Assembly: GCA_002171675.1 (NCBI GenBank)
Contig: NHDX01000010.1
Location: 9,741-16,416 of the forward strand
DNA from: Chloroflexi bacterium TMED70
GTDB lineage: Bacteria > Chloroflexota > Dehalococcoidia > Lucifugimonadales > Lucifugimonadaceae
Length of the DNA stretch: 6,676 nt
Reading direction: 5' to 3'
Shown: positions 1 to 6,676 of the stretch, piece after piece
Layout: every line of letters starts with the position of its first letter
How positions within the stretch are numbered: the stretch's first letter is position 1
Position numbers and translations under genes: made by a program
The notes under the pieces: generated by a model
Told to the model about the DNA's origin: nothing
The model's database searches: none
The model's input: the letters and a program-made list of their open reading frames with translations, nothing else

Positions 1-8
1 CCTAGTTT

Positions 9-154
9 TTTGATATTAAATCTGGCAGTGACTTATTTTCCCAAAACGTTGCCATCCAAGTATCGTCAGCGCTGCATCGTTTCACTTCCGTGTTCGGAAT
101 GGGAACGGGTGGGTCCAATGCGCTAAAACCACCAGAAAATTTAATTTTATCAAA
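9..154 (-). other. Putative 5S precursor processing stem (arms 9-20 and 137-154)
   Basis: The two flanks of the 5S can pair in the RNA. Bases 148-154 pair with 9-15 (TTTGATA with TATCAAA, 7 bp), and 140-144 pair with 16-20 (TTAAA with TTTAA, 5 bp). On the upstream side, AAA and TTT bulges remain at 145-147 and 137-139. This would extend 5S helix I into a stalk of the kind cut by RNase E/M5/III-type maturases. The pairs are almost all A-U, so this is weaker evidence than for the 23S stem. Confidence 0.45.
21..136 (-). rRNA. rrf: 5S ribosomal RNA
   Basis: This is the RNA of the central protuberance of the large ribosomal subunit. Read on the minus strand, it starts TCTGGTGG and ends CTGCCAGA, and these ends pair to form the terminal helix I. 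Inside it is the strongly conserved 5S core CCCATTCCGAACACGG followed by AAGTGAAACG. Length is about 116 bases, normal for bacterial 5S (115-120). It is the last gene of the 23S / tRNA-fMet / 5S unit that can be seen, 42 bases beyond the tRNA CCA end. Ends are set by helix I and may be off by one or two bases. The transcript runs off the left edge, so its terminator is not in the window. Confidence 0.97.
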
Positions 155-178
155 TATTTATTTTATTTCATAATATCT

Positions 179-253
<75 letters not shown>

Positions 254-266
254 ATAATTTTTGTTC

Positions 267-295
267 TATCGAGACCATGAATTAAAAATTTTTAA

Positions 296-304
<9 letters not shown>
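267..304 (-). repeat. 23S processing stem, downstream arm
   Basis: This is the inverted partner of 3206-3244. Pairing segments from the outside in are: 267-278 with 3233-3244 (12 bp), 279-285 with 3225-3231 (7 bp), 288-295 with 3215-3222 (8 bp), and 299-304 with 3206-3211 (6 bp, helix 1 of the 23S). Interruptions are a single bulged base at 3232, a 2x2 loop (286-287 against 3223-3224) and a 3x3 loop (296-298 against 3212-3214). Such long stalks bring the ends of pre-23S together for RNase III cutting. Confidence 0.85.
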
Positions 305-3205
<2,901 letters not shown>

Positions 3206-3214
<9 letters not shown>

Positions 3215-3244
3215 TTAAAAATCGTTAATTCAATGGTCTCGATA
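3206..3244 (-). repeat. 23S processing stem, upstream arm
   Basis: This is the 5' half of the pre-23S stalk, complementary to 267-304 over 33 pairs with one bulge and two small symmetric internal loops. The outer 12 bp (ATCGAGACCAT core) contain G:C pairs and are not simple A/T complementarity. Because the stem closes around the 23S alone, the tRNA-fMet and 5S lie outside it and must be released separately. Confidence 0.85.
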
Positions 3245-3317
3245 AAACAAAAATTATTAACTTTTAAATGTACTAATCCAAAAATCAACAAAAGCGTTTT
3301 TTTTTGGTCAGAGTTTC

Positions 3318-3347
3318 ATTATCTCTTTTAAACGTGCTATAAGTCAA
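3318..3347 (-). promoter_or_regulatory. Putative sigma70-type promoter of the 23S-tRNA-5S unit
   Basis: On the minus strand, a TTGACT -35 box (complement 3342-3347) and a GATAAT -10 box (complement 3318-3323) are separated by 18 bases. Each box matches the consensus at five of six positions. The predicted transcript would start near 3311, giving a leader of roughly 65 bases before the processing stem. Its position directly upstream of the 23S supports transcription of this unit independent of a 16S gene. Confidence 0.6.
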
Positions 3348-3371
3348 TAGATTATTTAAATTTTTTTAAGA
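3348..3371 (-). promoter_or_regulatory. A/T tract, possible UP element of the rRNA promoter
   Basis: This stretch, immediately upstream of the -35 box of the rRNA promoter, is nearly pure A/T with phased A and T runs (AAAAAAA, TTTAAA). It resembles UP elements that bind the RNA polymerase alpha C-terminal domain at strong rRNA promoters. The same tract is just upstream of the purA promoter, so it may serve both. In an AT-rich genome such a tract can also arise by chance. Confidence 0.35.
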
Positions 3372-3399
3372 TTCAAATAATCCTAATCACTGATATAAT
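3372..3399 (+). promoter_or_regulatory. Putative extended -10 promoter of purA
   Basis: A perfect TATAAT (3394-3399) is preceded by TGA at 3391-3393, which makes a TGn extended -10. The -35 is weak: TTCAAA at 3372-3377, four of six matches, spacing 16. A start near 3406 would leave a leader of about 50 bases. No riboswitch or purine-box structure was recognised in the leader. Confidence 0.5.
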
Positions 3400-3447
3400 C
3401 TCATTGTCCAAATAAATATATTTTAAATATAAAAAGAATTTAAGTTT

Positions 3448-3453
3448 AGGAGG
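3448..3453 (+). promoter_or_regulatory. Shine-Dalgarno site of purA
   Basis: AGGAGG lies 4 bases before the ATG at 3458. It is a near-perfect ribosome binding site and fixes the start codon. The site shows that the organism uses classical Shine-Dalgarno initiation, although the matching 16S 3' end is not in this window. Confidence 0.85.
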
Positions 3454-3457
3454 AATA

Positions 3458-4732
3458 ATGATAGTAACAATAGTAGGTGGCCAATGGGGAGATGAAGGCA
3501 AGGGTAAAATTATAGATCATATAGCTGAAAAAGCTGATGTTATTGCTAGATATTCAGGCGGAAACAATGCAGGCCATACTATTGAAAACAAATTAGGTAA
3601 ATTTGCCTTACATCTTGTACCTGGTGGTGTTGGATGGGAAGGTACAAAAAACTTAATTGGATCAGGAACAGTAATTGATCCAGACGTATTGATTCAGGAA
3701 TTGGAATTAATAAATGAAAATAATCTTCCTGGAAAAATATTTATAAGTGAAAAAGCGCACATGATAATGCCATATCACATAAAGCTTGATCAAGCGGAAG
3801 AAGCATATAGAGGAAGTGAAGCTGTTGGAACAACAGGAAGAGGTATTGGCCCAGCTTACTCAGATAAGATTTCACGAAATGGGATCAGGATAGGGGATCT
3901 TAAAGATATAGAAACTTTACAATCTAAAATCTCTAAAAATCTGAATATTAAAAACAAAATTTTGAAAGAAATTTACAACACAGATGAAATTTCAGAGAAA
4001 TATATATTTGAAAAAATTAAAGTATGGAATCAAAAGTTATCTAAATATATTGCAAATACGGAACAAATTCTTTATGAAAATATTGAGAAGAATAAATTTA
4101 TTCTTTTAGAAGGAGCACAAGGAGCACTTCTTGATATAGATCATGGAACTTATCCATATGTTACATCTTCTAACTCAATATCAGGAGGCTCTTTAACAGG
4201 TTTGGGATTAGGAGCTAAGGATATAGATAATGTTATGGGAGTATTTAAGGCTTTTACAACAAGAGTTGGGGAAGGTCCATTTCCAACTGAAATCTTTGGT
4301 AATGATGCAGAAACAATCAGAGAAATTGCAGGTGAATTTGGAACAACCACAGGAAGACCAAGAAGAATTGGTTGGTTTGATGCTGTAGCAGCTAAATATT
4401 CGGTTAATATTAATGGATTAGATGGAATGGTAATTACTAAATTAGATATTCTTGATAAATTTGAAAAAATAAAAATTTGTACACATTACGAATATGAAGG
4501 GGAAGTACTTTCATATTTTCCAACGGATGAAAAGATTCTTAACAATATAAAACCAGTCTACAAAGAATTTGAGGGTTGGGATGAATCAACTTTTGATGTT
4601 AGTTCATACGAGGCATTAAATTCTAAAGCAAAAGGCTTTCTCAAAAATCTTGAAGATATTGTTGGAATACCAATAGTATATATTTCAACAGGGCCAAGCA
4701 GGGAAGCTACTATCCCTATAAAAAAATCATAA
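3458..4732 (+). CDS. purA: Adenylosuccinate synthetase
   Basis: This cytosolic enzyme condenses IMP with aspartate using GTP to give adenylosuccinate, the first committed step from IMP to AMP. The protein has 424 residues (E. coli 432) and is complete. Visible motifs: the GTP-binding/catalytic loop GGQWGDEGKGK at 7-17 with D12; NNAGHT 36-41 with catalytic H40; GTTGRGIGPAY 124-134 (IMP site); EGAQG 218-222 followed by LLDIDHGTYPYVTSSN; TRVGEGPFPTE 268-278; GTTTGRPRR 295-303 (aspartate/IMP loop); TKLD 327-330 (guanine recognition); and ISTGPSREATI 409-419 near the C-terminus. The ATG start is supported by AGGAGG 4 bases upstream and by the motif lying right at the N-terminus, as in homologues. 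It is transcribed divergently from the rRNA unit and converges on the asd-dapA-yvcK operon, overlapping the yvcK-like stop by 6 bases. All catalytic residues are intact. Confidence 0.97.
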   Translation: MIVTIVGGQWGDEGKGKIIDHIAEKADVIARYSGGNNAGHTIENKLGKFALHLVPGGVGWEGTKNLIGSGTVIDPDVLIQELELINENNLPGKIFISEKAHMIMPYHIKLDQAEEAYRGSEAVGTTGRGIGPAYSDKISRNGIRIGDLKDIETLQSKISKNLNIKNKILKEIYNTDEISEKYIFEKIKVWNQKLSKYIANTEQILYENIEKNKFILLEGAQGALLDIDHGTYPYVTSSNSISGGSLTGLGLGAKDIDNVMGVFKAFTTRVGEGPFPTEIFGNDAETIREIAGEFGTTTGRPRRIGWFDAVAAKYSVNINGLDGMVITKLDILDKFEKIKICTHYEYEGEVLSYFPTDEKILNNIKPVYKEFEGWDESTFDVSSYEALNSKAKGFLKNLEDIVGIPIVYISTGPSREATIPIKKS

Positions 4733-5617
4733 AATTGACTTAAAAAAGGCTTCTGATTTCAATAAATCATGTTTTCCAGCCTCTGAGCTTTGAAGATCCT
4801 TGTTTACAAATATTACTTCTGGAAATTCTTTTGAAAATTTTATATCTAAGTTACAACCTGAGTCATGAATAATTTTTTTAGGTAAAAAACCCTTCAATTT
4901 GTTTCTAAAAAAATTGACCTGATCAAATAAAGCTTTCTGAGATAAATTACAATTTGTAAGCCAAATAGAATTATTTTTTAAGTTTGAAATTTTTTCAATA
5001 TAACCATTCGGTAATAACGAGGCTATTAGACTAGTATAAAAATCTCCAGGGGAAAAAATGATCATATTTGAATCAGATAAACTTTTTAAAGCTTTTTTAT
5101 TTGCAGGAACATCACTTTTTTTAAGTCTAATATCAATAATTTTATTATTCTCATCAAGAAAATTATTGATATTAACTTCTCCTGATATAGTTGATTCATT
5201 TGATTCAAGAATTAAATCACTAGGAATTTCTGATGACGCATAAACTAATTGTTTTATCTGAAAAATCTCTCTGTAACTATCAATAGCTTTTTGAATAGAT
5301 ATATTTTGCTTTATACAAGAGAGTAAAATCAAGTTCCCAATAGTATGAGGAGTAAAGGATTCTGAATCAAATCTAAATTCTAAAAGATTATGAACTTGGT
5401 TTGATACACAACTTGATAAAACTTTTCTAATATCTCCAATAGCAGGGATATCATATAAATCTCTTAATATTCCAGATGAGCCACCATTATCAAATGTAGA
5501 CACAATTGAAACAAAATTTTGATTTTCTTTTTTTGCTTTATTTGCTGATTTTAGAATTCTTGATAAACCAGTACCACCACCAAAAAAAACTACCGATTTT
5601 TTACTATCTAGAATCAT
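4727..5617 (-). CDS. YvcK/CofD-like family protein (gluconeogenesis factor family)
   Basis: A 296-residue soluble protein of the YvcK (UPF0052) / CofD Rossmann-like superfamily. Motifs: GGGTGLS 13-19 after a hydrophobic strand (nucleotide-sugar-binding loop in YvcK); DNGGSSG 43-49; IPAIGDIRK 57-65; HTIGNLIL 91-98; SGEVNI 145-150; and FSPGDFYTSL 188-197, matching the family's GPGSLYTS segment. YvcK proteins bind UDP-sugars and are required in Bacillus and mycobacteria for growth on gluconeogenic carbon and normal cell-wall synthesis. No enzymatic activity is established for them. True CofD (2-phospholactate transferase, F420 synthesis) is less likely given the GGGTGLS/GGSSG pattern. Residue 44 is Asn where B. 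subtilis-type YvcK has DDGGSSG, and the central region is divergent. The length is close to B. subtilis YvcK (about 317). It is the third gene of asd-dapA-yvcK, starting 12 bases after dapA. Its ATG has only a weak AAGAA ribosome site and lies in a hairpin. Confidence 0.85.
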   Translation of the reverse strand: MILDSKKSVVFFGGGTGLSRILKSANKAKKENQNFVSIVSTFDNGGSSGILRDLYDIPAIGDIRKVLSSCVSNQVHNLLEFRFDSESFTPHTIGNLILLSCIKQNISIQKAIDSYREIFQIKQLVYASSEIPSDLILESNESTISGEVNINNFLDENNKIIDIRLKKSDVPANKKALKSLSDSNMIIFSPGDFYTSLIASLLPNGYIEKISNLKNNSIWLTNCNLSQKALFDQVNFFRNKLKGFLPKKIIHDSGCNLDIKFSKEFPEVIFVNKDLQSSEAGKHDLLKSEAFFKSIL

Positions 5618-5640
5618 ATTTCTTGAAATTTAAGAAATAT
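5616..5640 (-). other. Inverted repeat across the dapA stop / yvcK-like start
   Basis: Perfect 9-bp arms (5616-5624 and 5632-5640, ATATTTCTT / AAGAAATAT) flank a 7-base loop. In the mRNA the upstream arm is the last dapA codons and the downstream arm covers the weak ribosome site and the first two bases of the yvcK-like ATG. It has no U-run typical of a terminator. It may make yvcK-like translation depend on ribosomes arriving from dapA; this is inference, and the pairs are mostly A-U. Confidence 0.5.
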
Positions 5641-6517
5641 CCATATCATATTGATCCATAACAGGATCAAATTTATCAGTAAAATCTTTTGGAGCTTCAA
5701 CCATAGGCAATCTAGGAGGACCCATTTTAAATCCAGATCTGTTCAAAGCATGCCTTATTGGAATTGGGTTGGTGACCCAAAATAAAGCATTGAAGAATAA
5801 TAATAATCTTTTATGCTCTTTTGCAGCAAGTTCAGTTTGCCCGTCCAATATAAATCCCATCAATTTTTTAACTTGATTTCCAATTATATTTGAAGCTACA
5901 CTAACAACTCCATGTCCACCTGTGGACATAATTGAAAATGTTTCATTATCATTTCCACTCCAAACTTTAAAGTTTTCAGGAGAATCAGAAATAATATTAG
6001 TTATCTGATCAGGATCTGAAGATGCTTCCTTAACTCCAACGATATTATCTATTTTTGCTAACTTTAAAGTTGTATCTGTATCCATATTTAGGGAAGTTCG
6101 ACTAGGAACATTATAAAGTAGACCAGGTATAGAAACTGAGTCAGCAATCTTTACAAAATGTTTATATAACCCATCTTGAGTAGGTTTATTATATGCAGGG
6201 ACAGTTAGCAGTATCGCATCAACTCCTAGTTTTTCAGCTTTCTTTGATAAATCTATAGATGCATTAGTATTATTATCTGTAGTTCCTGCTATCACAGTGG
6301 CACTATCACCAACGGCTTCTTTTACAGATTTAAATAATTCAAGTTTTTCATCCTCATTCATAGATGGAGATTCACCAGTAGTTCCTCCGATAAGTAATCC
6401 ATCAGAACCAGTATTAACTAAAGCTAATGCGAATTCTTTAGCTCTTTCAAAATCAACATCACCATTATTAGTAAATGGTGTAACCATAGCTGTAATAAGT
6501 CTTCCCAAATCTTTCAT
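5630..6517 (-). CDS. dapA: 4-hydroxy-tetrahydrodipicolinate synthase
   Basis: This cytosolic class I aldolase condenses pyruvate with aspartate semialdehyde, the first committed step to diaminopimelate and lysine. It has 295 residues, the usual length (E. coli 292). Seen by position: GTTGES 45-50 with T46/T47; PAYNKP 107-112 with Y109; YNVPSR 135-140 with Y135 and R140 (substrate carboxylate); GVKEAS 161-166 with K163 as the Schiff-base lysine; GGHGVVSVASN 200-210; and NPIPIRHAL and RLPM in the C-terminal helices. Catalytic residues are therefore complete. E. coli allosteric lysine-site residues are partly replaced: H53 by E55, H56 by K58, E84 by A86, Y106 by A108; the S48 and N80 equivalents are kept. 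The start ATG is supported by AGGGG 6 bases upstream. It lies between asd (9-base gap) and the yvcK-like gene (12-base gap), so the three are probably co-transcribed. Confidence 0.96.
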   Translation of the reverse strand: MKDLGRLITAMVTPFTNNGDVDFERAKEFALALVNTGSDGLLIGGTTGESPSMNEDEKLELFKSVKEAVGDSATVIAGTTDNNTNASIDLSKKAEKLGVDAILLTVPAYNKPTQDGLYKHFVKIADSVSIPGLLYNVPSRTSLNMDTDTTLKLAKIDNIVGVKEASSDPDQITNIISDSPENFKVWSGNDNETFSIMSTGGHGVVSVASNIIGNQVKKLMGFILDGQTELAAKEHKRLLLFFNALFWVTNPIPIRHALNRSGFKMGPPRLPMVEAPKDFTDKFDPVMDQYDMDIS

Positions 6518-6523
6518 AATTTA

Positions 6524-6528
6524 CCCCT
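6524..6528 (-). promoter_or_regulatory. Shine-Dalgarno site of dapA, overlapping the asd stop
   Basis: AGGGG (complement 6524-6528) is followed by 6 bases to the dapA ATG. The asd stop codon TAG (complement 6527-6529) shares its last two bases with this site, so asd termination and dapA initiation are physically close and probably coupled. Confidence 0.7.
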
Positions 6529-6676
6529 AATTGATCTTAATTAAGTCTCTTTTTATCATTGATTCAAGAATTTGTAGAGCGTTCAAAGCTGCCCCTTTTA
6601 ATAAATTATCGCAACTTAACCATAAATTAATTTCTCTATCATTATTAGGACTTTTTCTTATTCTTCCTACAAAAAC
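6527..6676 (-). CDS. asd: Aspartate-semialdehyde dehydrogenase, C-terminal end (partial)
   Basis: Only the last 49 codons and the TAG stop are in the window; the 5' part lies beyond the right edge. The translation begins VFVGRIRKSPNND, continues INLWLSCDNLLKGAALNALQ and ends in DLIKIN. The VGRIR motif and the DNLxKGAALNAxQIxE helix are the conserved C-terminal signature of bacterial Asd. The enzyme reduces aspartyl phosphate to aspartate semialdehyde with NADPH, supplying the substrate of the next gene, dapA. The family is about 340 residues long, so roughly 290 residues, including the catalytic cysteine, cannot be checked. The gene is in frame to the window edge with no sign of damage, and it is the upstream member of the asd-dapA-yvcK operon. 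The operon promoter is not visible. Confidence 0.93.
   Translation of the reverse strand, partial: VFVGRIRKSPNNDREINLWLSCDNLLKGAALNALQILESMIKRDLIKIN

Noticed and set aside
1..20. Possible terminator of the rRNA unit
   Set aside because: The T6 run at 6-11 reads as A6 on the transcribed strand, and no hairpin with a U-run is present before the window ends.
3260..3300. Possible boxA antitermination site and 8-base complementarity (ATTAGTAC) of the rRNA leader to the 23S 3' end
   Set aside because: The best boxA-like string (CGCTTTTGTTGA) matches the consensus too poorly, and an isolated 8-base match without flanking pairs is close to chance expectation.
3417..3431. A/T palindrome TATATTTTAAATATA in the purA leader
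   Set aside because: The arms meet at a single base, so it cannot form a normal RNA hairpin, and such strings are common in AT-rich leaders.
4150..4350. 66-codon frame on the minus strand inside purA
   Set aside because: It is the shadow of the highly conserved purA region with EGAQG to GTTTGRPRR, and it has no support of its own.
5058..5243. 61-codon hydrophobic frame on the plus strand inside the yvcK-like gene
   Set aside because: It looks like a membrane peptide only because it is antisense to an AT-rich gene; no ribosome site or family signal was seen.
6297..6530. 77-codon serine-rich frame on the plus strand over the dapA 5' end
   Set aside because: It is antisense to the conserved DapA N-terminal region and its composition is that expected from the complement.

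Overview
The window comes from an AT-rich bacterium. It holds a minus-strand ribosomal RNA unit on the left and a small set of housekeeping genes on the right. Organism: the protein-coding part is strongly AT-rich and uses many AGA and TTA codons. The 23S-5S unit has no 16S gene directly upstream, and the PurA (GGQWGDEGKGK) and DapA (MKDLGRLITAMVTPF) N-termini look like those of Chloroflexota. Together these suggest a low-GC, possibly marine Dehalococcoidia/SAR202-type lineage. This assignment is inferred from memory of family sequences and is only moderately confident; no database search was possible.

Layout: read on the minus strand from about 3347 down to 1, there is a sigma70-type promoter, a short leader and a complete 23S rRNA (about 296-3214) enclosed by a long processing stem. 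An initiator tRNA-fMet with encoded CCA (179-253) follows, then a 5S rRNA (21-136) with its own weaker stem; the transcript leaves the window at the left edge. The 16S gene is absent: the promoter lies directly upstream of the 23S, and beyond it purA runs the other way. A tRNA between 23S and 5S is an uncommon arrangement.

The 243-base gap between the 23S and purA holds two back-to-back promoters sharing an A/T tract. purA (3458-4732, plus) encodes a complete adenylosuccinate synthetase. Its stop overlaps by 6 bases the stop of a convergent minus-strand operon that reads asd (3' end only, 6527-6676), dapA (5630-6517), yvcK-like (4727-5617), with gaps of 9 and 12 bases.

Function: asd and dapA catalyse successive steps that make aspartate semialdehyde and commit it to diaminopimelate/lysine synthesis. 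The third gene encodes a YvcK/CofD-fold protein, a family linked in other bacteria to central carbon flux and cell-wall homeostasis. No mobile element, CRISPR array, phage gene or defence system is visible. The genes are ordinary; the unusual points are the rRNA gene arrangement, the processing stems and the yvcK-like gene in a dap operon.
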